This document shows positions 7,237 to 14,309 of a stretch of 17,168 nucleotides of DNA, piece by piece. The notes under the pieces were generated by a model that searched no databases, was not told where the DNA came from, and saw only the letters and a program-made list of their open reading frames with translations. The DNA is from Planctomycetota bacterium (GTDB taxonomy: Bacteria; Planctomycetota; Phycisphaerae; FEN-1346; JAACEH01), in the NCBI GenBank assembly GCA_016935955.1, contig JAFGPY010000322.1:1-17168 (forward strand). The letters are read 5' to 3'. A program made the translations under genes and the position numbers. Position 1 is the first letter of the stretch, and each line of letters starts with the position of its first letter.

Positions 7237-7254
7237 CCCTATTCCCTTATCCAC
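7237..7254. repeat. Direct repeat, copy 1 (18 bp)
   Basis: CCCTATTCCCTTATCCAC, 31 bp upstream of the sigma-like start. It is repeated with one mismatch and one extra base at 7384-7402. The two copies bracket the non-coding stretch between the minus-strand element operon and the plus-strand transglutaminase gene. They may be regulator sites or an element border. Confidence 0.5.
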
Positions 7255-7383
7255 TCACCGAGGCGACTTGGTGTCAGACAAAATCAGAAAATGTCGCCGC
7301 CGGCGCACGATCCGCCCGCAAGTCCTTGCCAGGCACTGCTTTCGCTGCCTGCCGCAGTTCTCCTTTCCGCCAAATACGTGGCC

Positions 7384-7402
7384 CACTATTCACCTTATCC
7401 AC
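7384..7402. repeat. Direct repeat, copy 2 (19 bp)
   Basis: CACTATTCACCTTATCCAC, same orientation as 7237-7254 and about 147 bp away. The gap 7207-7515 holds this repeat pair and a possible promoter at 7455-7484; I see nothing else in it that I can support. Confidence 0.5.
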
Positions 7403-7454
7403 CCGCCGCGGCTGTTTCCCGCCAGGAATCTGGAAGAGCACGGGAAGAATGTCA

Positions 7455-7484
7455 TTGACAGCCACCCCTGCCGCCTGTGAGAAT
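7455..7484 (+). promoter_or_regulatory. Possible sigma-70-type promoter for the transglutaminase gene
   Basis: A perfect -35 hexamer TTGACA (7455-7460) is followed after 18 bp by GAGAAT (7479-7484), four of six matches to a -10 box. Transcription would begin near 7491, before the preferred GTG start at 7516. The local drop in GC supports it; the -10 match is weak. Confidence 0.3.
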
Positions 7485-7515
7485 AAACACTATCATATCC
7501 GTTGGGGGCAGAACC

Positions 7516-8793
7516 GTGGGCCGAAAGAAGCGAAATCGCTCGACTGCCGCCGCGTCGCCGGAGAAACGTCCCTCCTGGCTCCGCCGCCACGCCTTCTGGA
7601 TCGGTATCGCTGCCTTCGCCGTGGCTGCCATCACCGCCGCCCATTATCTGCCCGGCGGTGGCACCGGACAGACGCCCACGGCGACAGTGCCGACGACGCC
7701 CGCCCCCGAACCCATCCCGCCCACCGCCCAGAAGGCCTTCACCCTCGACAAGCTTCTTGCCATGCCGGTGGAGCAACTGGCCGACGTGGACATCGCCGAG
7801 ATGAATCTCCTCTGCGCCAAGGGCCTTCCTGGTGCCGAGGACCTCGACGTCGCACAGGCCATGGCCACGCTCGATCAGTGGGCCACGCGCGTCAAGTACG
7901 AAACCGAGCGGCACCTCTACCGGGTCACCGATCCTCGCTATGCCGAGCACTACCGCCACAGCGAAGCTTACCTGCGGGCCGAGATGCTGGTGCAGGTGCT
8001 CTGTGAAGACCTCGGCGTCAAGTATGACCTGAGCGCCAAGGATACGTTCGCCTACAATGACTCGCGAGTCGCGTTCATCCATGGCATGATTCCAACCAAG
8101 GGCCAGACCATTGCCGAGACGCCTGGCGGCACCTGCGCCTCGATGCCCGTGCTTTACGTCGCGGTGGGACGCCGCCTCGGCTACCCGCTCAAACTCGTGA
8201 CAACCCGAGGCCATGTCTTCGTCCGCTGGGACGGCAAGGACCACCTCAACCCTGCCTGGCGTGAGCGGATCAACATGGAAGGCACCCACGGGTTCTCATC
8301 CTACCCGGATGACTACTACAAGACCTGGCCGGCGAAGGTGACCGAGGCCGAAATCAAGATCAACGGCTACTTCGTCTCGCTCACCCCATCGGAAGAGCTG
8401 GCCGAGTTCCTGGCCTCGCGCGGCCACTGCGGTACGGATAACGGTCAGCTTGCCTTCGCCGCCCGCTGCTTCGAGAACGCCTACCGCTACGACACCCAGC
8501 GGCGGTGCTACCGCGAGTGGTTCCTTGACGCTGCCAGGAAGTCTGGCTACCGCCCTGTGACCCCCGCTCTGGCCAGTCTGCTCCAGCAGCGGATGAGGCC
8601 CGGAAGCGACCCCGAGTTCATCATCGGCCAGCAGCAGGCCGCCGCCCGGCGAGAGTGGCTGCGCAGCCAAGGCGCTGGCACAGGGGCTCCGGCATTGCCG
8701 AACGGCATGCCCGTCGGCGGCCTGCAGCCGCCGCAACCCGGCATTCCGCAGCCCTACCAGCCGCCAACACCGGGGCAGCCGCCTGGACAATAG
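7516..8793 (+). CDS. Membrane-anchored transglutaminase-like (SirB1-type) protein
   Basis: 425 residues with a basic N-terminus, one membrane segment (about 25-43, FWIGIAAFAVAAITAA), a Pro/Thr-rich stalk (50-70) and a Pro/Gln-rich tail (about 385-425). The core has the transglutaminase-like pattern: GGTCASMPVLYVAVGRRLGYPL with C207, then GHVFVRWDG with H233 and D239, a plausible Cys-His-Asp triad. SirB1-like members are widespread and mostly uncharacterised; a protease or cross-linking role on the periplasmic face is possible. I chose GTG 7516, which has GGGGG about 9 nt upstream and a positively charged start before the membrane helix. An in-frame GTG at 7477 would add 13 residues but overlaps the possible promoter. 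The gene is probably chromosomal and heads a plus-strand group with the RHS-like gene. Confidence 0.82.
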   Translation: MGRKKRNRSTAAASPEKRPSWLRRHAFWIGIAAFAVAAITAAHYLPGGGTGQTPTATVPTTPAPEPIPPTAQKAFTLDKLLAMPVEQLADVDIAEMNLLCAKGLPGAEDLDVAQAMATLDQWATRVKYETERHLYRVTDPRYAEHYRHSEAYLRAEMLVQVLCEDLGVKYDLSAKDTFAYNDSRVAFIHGMIPTKGQTIAETPGGTCASMPVLYVAVGRRLGYPLKLVTTRGHVFVRWDGKDHLNPAWRERINMEGTHGFSSYPDDYYKTWPAKVTEAEIKINGYFVSLTPSEELAEFLASRGHCGTDNGQLAFAARCFENAYRYDTQRRCYREWFLDAARKSGYRPVTPALASLLQQRMRPGSDPEFIIGQQQAAARREWLRSQGAGTGAPALPNGMPVGGLQPPQPGIPQPYQPPTPGQPPGQ

Positions 8794-8806
8794 TGAAGAT
8801 GCAAGA

Positions 8807-8823
8807 TCGGGACTTGAACCCGA
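8807..8823 (-). other. tRNA T-arm-like hairpin, possible tRNA 3' remnant
   Basis: Read on the minus strand: stem TCGGG, loop TTCAAGT, stem CCCGA, the exact 5-7-5 form of a tRNA T-arm with canonical TTC and A58. It is followed by TCTTGCA where acceptor bases 66-72 would be. No matching 5' acceptor is found nearby, so at best it is a fragment such as integrated elements leave at tRNA targets. Chance or a simple hairpin between two genes cannot be excluded. Confidence 0.3.
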
Positions 8824-8858
8824 AGTATCCGAGAACGTCGCTCGAAAGGGGACACGCA

Positions 8859-9860
8859 ATGAAGACCTCCCGTCTGGCCGCCGTCGTGGTTGCCGTCGCC
8901 ACAGTCGCTCTCTTCGCCTCCAACGCCTCGGCCATGTACAACCCATCGCTCGGCTGCTGGATGCAGCGCGACCCGGGGCCGGGAGGGCCGGTCGCCACTA
9001 CTCCGCGCGTGGGCGGCGGCCCGGTTGCCGGCGGAGCGTTTCTGCCGCGCGATCCGGCGGGCAACGGGCAGTATGCGGACGGGATGAACCTCTATCAGTA
9101 CGGACGCAGCAATCCCGTGAATGGCCTTGACCCTGACGGCTGCGTTGTGGTCGTCATTAGTGGACTTGCTGAGCACCACAATGAGGGAAGGCCACTGGCA
9201 GATAAGATCGCGTCCGGCATCATTGGCGAAATCGGCGCCGGCGGCTTGGATGGAGACCGGGTTGTCCAAGTCATGATGGTCATGGGTGGATGGGGTGGGC
9301 CTGTTGGAGAGGCAACCCTCCGCAAGGAGTTCGAGTCATTCGTCAAGAGGAAGAAAGCCAACCCATGTAGTCTGGAGCAGTTCGTGGCGGTCGGACACAG
9401 TGACGGCGCGACCGCAATCCTCCATCTGCTGCAGGACGGCACCTTCAACAAGAAGCCCACCCCGGCCTATCTTGGCTTCATCGACCTGGTTCGCGTCAGC
9501 TACCTGGCGGGTGGAAACACTGACGCAAGTACGTCCGAGACCATAGCCAAGCCAGACGGCACGAAGGTTGAGAACTTCCGGCAGACATATGGCGAGCCCT
9601 GGGGATGGAGAGGCCGGGTTGTTAGCGGAGCGGATGTCAACATCGACGTTAACAGGGACTGGGGCTTCTATGCTGTCGAGAATGGCCGCGCCACCAACAA
9701 ACAGGTCTTCTTGAATCACTTCACGATCTTCACTGAGCCCGGCATTCAGCGTGAGATTGCCAAACGGCCGGCGTGGGCGTATGCAGATCGGGTCATGGCA
9801 GAGGTAAGGGCACACCCAGACTACAAGCCCTGGCATAGGAAGGCCGGCGAGTACTGGTAA
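8859..9860 (+). CDS. Secreted RHS-core protein with alpha/beta-hydrolase (lipase-like) domain
   Basis: 333 residues. A signal peptide (1-25) ends SNASA, so the mature protein starts MYNPSLGCWMQRDPG, the opening of the RHS-associated core. The core continues with YADGMNLYQYGRSNPVNGLDPDG (73-94), after an inserted Gly/Pro-rich stretch. The remaining 240 residues resemble a lipase: GHSDG nucleophile elbow with S181, then D209 and H287 as possible triad members. Full RHS proteins exceed 1000 residues and deliver such C-terminal toxins; here only the core tip and the hydrolase remain, behind a signal of their own. AAAGGGGA precedes the ATG. A lipoprotein gene follows after 10 nt. It could be a secreted lipase, a detached RHS toxin, or an orphan RHS tail. 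Enzyme activity is inferred from motif only. Confidence 0.78.
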   Translation: MKTSRLAAVVVAVATVALFASNASAMYNPSLGCWMQRDPGPGGPVATTPRVGGGPVAGGAFLPRDPAGNGQYADGMNLYQYGRSNPVNGLDPDGCVVVVISGLAEHHNEGRPLADKIASGIIGEIGAGGLDGDRVVQVMMVMGGWGGPVGEATLRKEFESFVKRKKANPCSLEQFVAVGHSDGATAILHLLQDGTFNKKPTPAYLGFIDLVRVSYLAGGNTDASTSETIAKPDGTKVENFRQTYGEPWGWRGRVVSGADVNIDVNRDWGFYAVENGRATNKQVFLNHFTIFTEPGIQREIAKRPAWAYADRVMAEVRAHPDYKPWHRKAGEYW

Positions 9861-9870
9861 GGGAGTAATA

Positions 9871-10602
9871 ATGCAGAAACGATTGTCGCCAGCTTGCGAC
9901 GCGCGGCTAGTTGTCGTTGTCAGCTTGGCAGTGGTCTGCCTGCTTGCATGTGGCTTCGCCGGGTGCGCCCCAGCGGGCTCTGCGATTGCCACGATCGGCG
10001 TCGCCGAGGTGAGTTCTCCGAGAGCGACACTGGTTGGTTTTGACGACGCGATTCGGCGGCGGGATTTTGACCGGGCGGTCCAGTTCATCGTGCCGGAGAG
10101 ACGCCGAACGTATCGGGAGTACTATGTGCATACCGGACGGTATCTGGCAGCCTTGGACGAATTGAAGAACAGCATTCGCGAGAAGATCGGCCCGGAGGCA
10201 AGCAGACAGTGTGAACTGGCGATTGCGGCTACGGTAATCCTGAGTCCGCTCGAGGCGGCGCGGATCAATGGTGAGGTGTCATGGGAGAAGGTCAGCGTCA
10301 CGCTGAAAGATGACTCTACGGCAATGGTCTTCATAGGCGCAGCAGATCCCCAAGCGACCCTTCGTCGTATTCAGGGCAGTTGGTTTCTGGGGTCCTTCTG
10401 CGGTGGTGCGCCTGACGCCGGCAGCATGGGTGCCCTTAAGAGGGTGGTGACAGCCCTGGTGCGGATTGTACGTGACGCCGATGCCGAGGTGCGTTCGGGG
10501 CGCGTTACCGCTGAGAGCTTCCCGGCGTTCATGCGTGAGCGGTTTGAGTGGACTGTCACCTCCCCCGAGCAGTCGCAGGCCCAACCGGCCCCAAGAGACT
10601 GA
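9871..10602 (+). CDS. Lipoprotein, candidate immunity partner of the RHS hydrolase
   Basis: 243 residues. A hydrophobic N-terminal segment (13-31, LVVVVSLAVVCLLACGFAGC) contains C27 (LLAC) and C32 (FAGC), either of which could be the lipidated cysteine. The rest is soluble. Residues 49-75 (PRATLVGFDDAIRRRDFDRAVQFIVPE) have the look of an NTF2/DUF4878-like N-terminal region. No named family is recognised. GGGAG lies 6 nt before the ATG and the gap to the hydrolase gene is only 10 nt, so the pair is co-transcribed. Immunity proteins to periplasm-acting lipase toxins are often lipoproteins, which fits, but a plain envelope lipoprotein is equally possible from sequence alone. The following 155 bp hold no gene that I can see, only short scattered inverted repeats. 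Confidence 0.75.
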   Translation: MQKRLSPACDARLVVVVSLAVVCLLACGFAGCAPAGSAIATIGVAEVSSPRATLVGFDDAIRRRDFDRAVQFIVPERRRTYREYYVHTGRYLAALDELKNSIREKIGPEASRQCELAIAATVILSPLEAARINGEVSWEKVSVTLKDDSTAMVFIGAADPQATLRRIQGSWFLGSFCGGAPDAGSMGALKRVVTALVRIVRDADAEVRSGRVTAESFPAFMRERFEWTVTSPEQSQAQPAPRD

Positions 10603-10757
10603 CAAGGCAGCCTTGGGGTCAACTGGATCCTGTTTCCTACGGGCTCTCGTGGGCCAGAGGGCATAGGGGGCTGCTGAATTCCTTGCGGACCTCTACGCGT
10701 CTACGACAGCGTCAGGCTGCCACACAAACCCCAAGACGAGCCCCCTGCGGGTGTGGT

Positions 10758-12314
10758 TTACCCCGGTCGGCTGTCACCACCACATGCCTCAATGAACTCG
10801 ACGACCGCCGGTTCAAACTGCGGCGCGGATACCCGACTTTTCTTAAGAAAAGGCCGTTCGACGAGATAGTCGAACGGCCTTCTTTTTTCTAGGACGAGAG
10901 TTACGTCGCTTACCTTACGGTTTGAACTGACCACCTCCAGCAGCTCCCGTTTACCCGCCGAGTTCGAACCGCGCCACCGTTCGACCAGATTCTGGCTGAA
11001 TTCGAACGTCGCCAGTGCCGCCTCGCCGCAGGCGGGATCAAACTTGTCGGCCTCGTCGAGCTGGCGTTCTACCTCTTCGAGCTGAGTCTTCAGGTCGAGC
11101 GACTTGATCTGGAAGGCCTGCTCTTCGATGGAGCCGGCCAGGTAGCCGTTGAGCAGCCGGTCCTGCATGTTGACCAACTCGGTGCGGCGCTTGGCCAGGA
11201 TTCGCCTCTGCTCTGCCTGGACGGTGCCGACTTCGCTGAAGGTGGCCTCCAGCGCGTTGCGGAACCACCGGGCGTGGCGGTCCGGCAATCTCACCGTGTC
11301 CAGTTCCTTCTCGATGGCGTCGTTGATCTCCACCCAGCGCCAGCGGACCTTCGGATGCCCTTCGTCGGGGTGGTTGTTGCCGCACTTGTAGTAGGCGTGC
11401 TCGTTGCAGCCGCCATCTTTGAGCTTGCGACGGATCAGTTCGCCCGTCATGGCGAAGTTGCAGCAGGCGCAGCGGAGGATACCGCCGGACAAGACGATAT
11501 CCGGGTTGCCCGTCCGCCGGTTGCGGCCGTGAAGGATGTCCTGGCAGATGCTGAACATCTTGCGGTCGATCAGGAGGCGGTAGCGGCCCTCGAAGGTCTG
11601 GCCATTGCGCTGCAGTTCGCCGATGTAAAAACGGTTGTTGAGGATGTACGACAATGCCGTGCGATGGAATCGCGGCTGGCTGGGCTGGTAGATGTGGCCC
11701 TCGGCGGCGAGCTTGTCGGCCAGGCTCTTGAAGGTGAACCGCCCGCTGGCGTAGAGCTCGAAGATGCGGATGACCGTCTTGGACTTCACCGGGTGCGGCA
11801 CGACCGGCTCATTGCGGTCGTCCACGTTCATGTACCCATACGGCGCGAGTCCCGTTGGCCAGCCCTGCCGCACCTTCTCGTCCATGCCTTTGATGACCTC
11901 GGTGCGGAGGTTGTCCGAGTAGTACTGCGCCACCGCCGCCATCACGTTGAACGACAGCGCGCCCGCCGCGCCTGGGCCGAACTGGTTCTCGACGAAGGTC
12001 AGCTGCACGCCGCAGGTGTCTTCCAGTTCCTGCAGCCGGACCGCGTCTCGCATGTTGCGGCAGACGCGGTCGAGCTTGTGGGCGAAGATGGCGTTGATCT
12101 TCTCGCGTTTGGCGTTGGACTTGACCCACTTGAACATCTGGTTGAACGCGATGCGATCGGCACCGCGCTTGGCCGACTCGGCAACGGCGAACTCGCGGAT
12201 GATCGTCCAGCCCGCCTTCGCCGCCTTGTCGCGCATCGCACGGATCTGCGCGTCGATGGAATAGCCCTCGCGCTGTTCGCGGGACGACACTCGTGCCCAG
12301 GCCACTACGTTCAT
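10758..12314 (-). CDS. Large serine recombinase (integrase) of element 2
   Basis: 518 residues, complete. The resolvase domain (1-145) starts MNVVAWARVSSREQREGYSIDAQ with S10 as presumed nucleophile. The recombinase domain covers about 155-265. The zinc ribbon reads LRCACCNFAMTGE ... YYKCGNNH, followed by a helical region and a C-terminal tail. It is paralogous to the recombinase at the left window edge with hardly any gaps, so both elements share an integration machinery. GGGAGGGAGG lies directly upstream and the ATG overlaps the preceding stop (ATGA). The last 50 codons contain a perfect 13-bp hairpin (10850-10881) that also works as a terminator for the opposite strand. The gene lies at the left end of element 2, so an attachment site is expected between about 10603 and 10850, but I could not define it. 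Confidence 0.94.
   Translation of the reverse strand: MNVVAWARVSSREQREGYSIDAQIRAMRDKAAKAGWTIIREFAVAESAKRGADRIAFNQMFKWVKSNAKREKINAIFAHKLDRVCRNMRDAVRLQELEDTCGVQLTFVENQFGPGAAGALSFNVMAAVAQYYSDNLRTEVIKGMDEKVRQGWPTGLAPYGYMNVDDRNEPVVPHPVKSKTVIRIFELYASGRFTFKSLADKLAAEGHIYQPSQPRFHRTALSYILNNRFYIGELQRNGQTFEGRYRLLIDRKMFSICQDILHGRNRRTGNPDIVLSGGILRCACCNFAMTGELIRRKLKDGGCNEHAYYKCGNNHPDEGHPKVRWRWVEINDAIEKELDTVRLPDRHARWFRNALEATFSEVGTVQAEQRRILAKRRTELVNMQDRLLNGYLAGSIEEQAFQIKSLDLKTQLEEVERQLDEADKFDPACGEAALATFEFSQNLVERWRGSNSAGKRELLEVVSSNRKVSDVTLVLEKRRPFDYLVERPFLKKSRVSAPQFEPAVVEFIEACGGDSRPG
10850..10888 (+). terminator. Intrinsic terminator for the plus-strand genes, embedded in the recombinase 3' end
   Basis: Stem AAGGCCGTTCGAC (10850-10862) and GTCGAACGGCCTT (10869-10881), 13 perfect pairs, loop GAGATA, then CTTTTTT (10882-10888). 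It is ideally placed to stop transcripts from the hydrolase-lipoprotein pair. The same bases encode part of the recombinase tail (EKRRPFDYLVERPFLKK). Read the other way, the stem is followed by TTCTTAAG, a weaker signal. The adjacent CTTTTCTTAAGAAAAG (10837-10852) is also a palindrome. Confidence 0.8.
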
Positions 12315-12601
12315 TCGTCGCCTCCCTCCCTTCGCAATCTCAGCAGCAACTCGCCCATTCGTTTCACGTTCATGAGAATCTCCACGGCCTCGTCTTCGCT
12401 GATCGGTCGGCCATACGACTCCGACCAGAGCTCGATGGTCTCGGCCATCAGTTCGTCCGAAATCCATGCCAGCGACAGCGGCCGCTGGCGTCGTTCAAGG
12501 CCGGGGACAGCTTGCTCATCCGGGGCACTTAATCCAGTCGATTCAGGGGGAATCTTGGCCGGCGGATCGAGCGTGCATGTGCATGATTCGCGGTCATTCA
12601 T
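12311..12601 (-). CDS. Recombinase-associated small protein, intact copy
   Basis: 96 residues, family unknown to me. The N-terminal half (1-45) is Pro-rich and Cys-containing. The conserved half (about 40-87) reads RPLSLAWISDELMAETIELW, then ISEDEAVEILMNVKRMGELLL, and is shared with the protein at 1220-1726. The ATG overlaps the stop of the sigma-like gene (ATGA at 12598-12601), and its stop overlaps the recombinase start (ATGA at 12311-12314), so three proteins are translationally coupled. Pairing with a recombinase in two diverged loci argues for a functional link, for example a directionality factor or accessory subunit, but nothing in the sequence proves it. Confidence 0.75.
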   Translation of the reverse strand: MNDRESCTCTLDPPAKIPPESTGLSAPDEQAVPGLERRQRPLSLAWISDELMAETIELWSESYGRPISEDEAVEILMNVKRMGELLLRLRREGGDE

Positions 12602-13098
12602 TCCTGCACCCACCCCTCCAGTCCGAGCTCCTCGAAGCGCTGGCGCAGGCGGCGAATGATGCGGTCGACGGTGTGCCAGCCGCAGCCCATCCACTTGGCC
12701 ATCTGGGCGACGGACAGCCCATCGGCCAGCCCGCGACAGACCTGCTGCTCACGCGGCGACAGGTCGGCGACGGCGCTGGCGACGTCCACCACACGCGGGT
12801 CGACTTCCTCGGTACTGAACTCGTTGGCCTGCAGGCCGAAGCGCTCGACATGCATGCGATAGCGGGCGGCGGCGCGTTTCATCTTCCGCAGGCGGTTGTC
12901 GATGACCGTGGTCAGCGCCGTGCGCTCGGTCGCCCCGTTGGCGTGGTCGGGGTCGTACTCGAACTCGAGCACGACCAGCACCGCTTCTTGCAGTGCGTCG
13001 GGAATCTCATGCGGCCTGAATCCGCAGCGCTTGGCGCGATGGATGATGAGGTTGACCTTCCACTTCTCGATGATCCCGTCGTAGTTCGGCATTTCCAT
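12598..13098 (-). CDS. Sigma-70-family-like protein heading the recombinase operon
   Basis: 166 residues. The N-terminus resembles sigma region 2 (LIIHRAKRCGFRPHEIPDALQEAVLVVLEFEYDP, about 18-51). The C-terminus has a region 4-like helix-turn-helix (LSPREQQVCRGLADGLSVAQMAKWMGCGWHTVDRIIRRLRQRFEELG, about 110-156). Length and layout fit an ECF-like or phage late-regulator protein. ATG 13098 is chosen with AAAGG 9 nt upstream; a second ATG two codons on is possible. It heads an operon with the small protein and the recombinase, so it may set expression of integration genes. Its leader holds a 49-bp nested hairpin next to the ribosome site. Confidence 0.75.
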   Translation of the reverse strand: MEMPNYDGIIEKWKVNLIIHRAKRCGFRPHEIPDALQEAVLVVLEFEYDPDHANGATERTALTTVIDNRLRKMKRAAARYRMHVERFGLQANEFSTEEVDPRVVDVASAVADLSPREQQVCRGLADGLSVAQMAKWMGCGWHTVDRIIRRLRQRFEELGLEGWVQE

Positions 13099-13111
13099 GT
13101 TGGCAGCCTTT

Positions 13112-13160
13112 CGTTCGTGACTTTGTTTGCTGCGCCGAGCCGGTCTCGGCGTCACGAACG
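13112..13160 (-). promoter_or_regulatory. Nested hairpin in the leader of the sigma-like gene
   Basis: Outer arms CGTTCGTGAC (13112-13121) and GTCACGAACG (13151-13160) pair perfectly. Just inside one of them is a second stem, CGCCGAG (13133-13139) with CTCGGCG (13145-13151). The inner stem overlaps the outer one by a single base. In the minus-strand transcript it would end a few bases before the AAAGG site of the gene at 13098, so it could affect translation. As DNA it could be a dimeric operator. It also contains the GTCACG hexamer seen around 2200-2413. Confidence 0.5.
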
Positions 13161-13217
13161 CAGAATCCGCCAACCATCTGGGTCACATCTCCAAGGCCGA
13201 AGATGGCGCGTGAAACA

Positions 13218-13303
13218 CATATGGGTCGCTACATGGGAGCTTCGCGCGAGCGATATGTGACCCCCTAACCCATTTTGCGACCCATATGGATTTAGGGGGT
13301 CAC
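13218..13303. promoter_or_regulatory. Interleaved inverted repeats in the divergent control region of element 2
   Basis: Two perfect 12-bp inverted repeats interlock: CATATGGGTCGC (13218-13229) with GCGACCCATATG (13277-13288), and GTGACCCCCTAA (13257-13268) with TTAGGGGGTCAC (13292-13303). Extra part-copies are present nearby (GGGTCACAT at about 13181, and the ATATGTGACCCCC run). They lie midway between the divergent recombinase operon and the exonuclease operon, the expected place for a phage-like switch or an origin. The binding protein is unknown. Confidence 0.6.
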
Positions 13304-13386
13304 GGCGAGATTTGCGGCCGAGCGGGTAATCACTCTGCGGCGGGCGATGACGACGAACGCATCGCTCCAAGCATGGGAGTCCGACA

Positions 13387-14211
13387 ATGCCGCAGACCGC
13401 GAACGACAACCTGGTGATCGACCTCGGCGTGCTGAGCGCCGAGCCGGCGCACGAGTACCACGCCAAGGCGGGCGAGTATCTGTCGAGCCATCAGTTGCTC
13501 GACTTCATGGCTTGCCCCTGGCTGTACCGCAAGAAGCAGCTGGGCCTGATCGTCGACACAGACAGCCCGGCGCTGCTGATCGGCCGCGCCACCCACGTCC
13601 GCATCCTCGAAGGCCGCGATGCCTACGAGACCCAGTTCGCCATCGGCGGTCCCATCAATCCCCGCACCGGTAAGCCCTTCGGCTCGACCACCAAGGCCTT
13701 TGCCGAATGGGCAGAGGCCCAAGGCAAGCCGGTCCTCTCCCACGACAACGTCGAACTGATCGAGCAGATGGCCAGCGGCGTGGCCATGAACGACGAAGCC
13801 GTCGACCTTCTTCTCTATGGCCGGTCCGAAGGCGTAATCCGCACCACCTACTGCGACACGCCGTGCCAGGCGCGATTCGATTGGATTCATCCTCATCGTG
13901 GCGTAGTCGACCTCAAGACCACGGCCGACCTGACCTGGTTCGAGAACGATGCGAAGCGCCGGCGCTACCACAACCAGATGGCCTTCTATCAGGCCATCCT
14001 GGGCCAGGTGATCGACGAGCTGGTCCCGGTCTACCTCATCGGCATCGAGAAGGCCGAACCGTTCCGCTGCGGGGTCTGGCGTCTGGGCGACAACACCCTC
14101 GCCATCGCCCGGCAGGAGAACGAGGAGGCAATCCGTCGCCTGCGCCGGGCCTGGGAGATCGATGCCTTTCCGACCGGCTACGAGGTCATCCGCATTCTCG
14201 ATTTCCCCTGA
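13387..14211 (+). CDS. RecE-like PD-(D/E)XK exonuclease
   Basis: 274 residues. Motifs of the phage RecE/YqaJ-type nuclease fold are visible in order: ATHVRILEG with H70, RFDWI with D165, VVDLKTT with D175 and K177, and YHNQMAFYQ (194-202). In phage recombination such exonucleases resect double-strand ends to leave 3' single strands for an annealing protein. GGGAG lies 9 nt before the ATG. It is the first gene of the plus-strand operon, followed by the RNA cluster and then the ATPase, DUF669 and RusA genes, a standard recombination set. Fold assignment is confident; biochemical polarity is inferred. Confidence 0.85.
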   Translation: MPQTANDNLVIDLGVLSAEPAHEYHAKAGEYLSSHQLLDFMACPWLYRKKQLGLIVDTDSPALLIGRATHVRILEGRDAYETQFAIGGPINPRTGKPFGSTTKAFAEWAEAQGKPVLSHDNVELIEQMASGVAMNDEAVDLLLYGRSEGVIRTTYCDTPCQARFDWIHPHRGVVDLKTTADLTWFENDAKRRRYHNQMAFYQAILGQVIDELVPVYLIGIEKAEPFRCGVWRLGDNTLAIARQENEEAIRRLRRAWEIDAFPTGYEVIRILDFP

Positions 14212-14221
14212 TCCATCTCTC

Positions 14222-14308
14222 GCGCCCGGGCGGGACGGCGTGCCGTGCGGCATGGATGCCATCACGGAGGAACGCGGCCGGACTCCCTACGCCCGCCCGG
14301 GCGCTTTT
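14222..14308 (+). ncRNA. Structured RNA candidate with a 13-bp closing stem
   Basis: GCGCCCGGGCGGG (14222-14234) pairs perfectly with CCCGCCCGGGCGC (14292-14304), followed by TTTT. The 57 nt between can form three more hairpins: ACGGCGTGCCGT, GGCATGGATGCC, and GGAG with CTCC (about 14266-14287). This gives a four-way, cloverleaf-like shape. It begins 10 bp after the exonuclease stop. It may be an elaborate terminator or a free RNA, and it does not match a family I can name. Confidence 0.45.
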
Positions 14309-14309
14309 C

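Noticed and set aside
8655..8858. N-terminal extension of the RHS-like protein upstream of 8859
   Set aside because: It overlaps the end of the transglutaminase gene and would bury the clear signal peptide and its ribosome site.
11274..12659. Plus-strand frame opposite the second recombinase
   Set aside because: The minus strand encodes a complete, motif-bearing recombinase plus its partner; the opposite frame has repetitive Val/Ala/Asp composition typical of a shadow.
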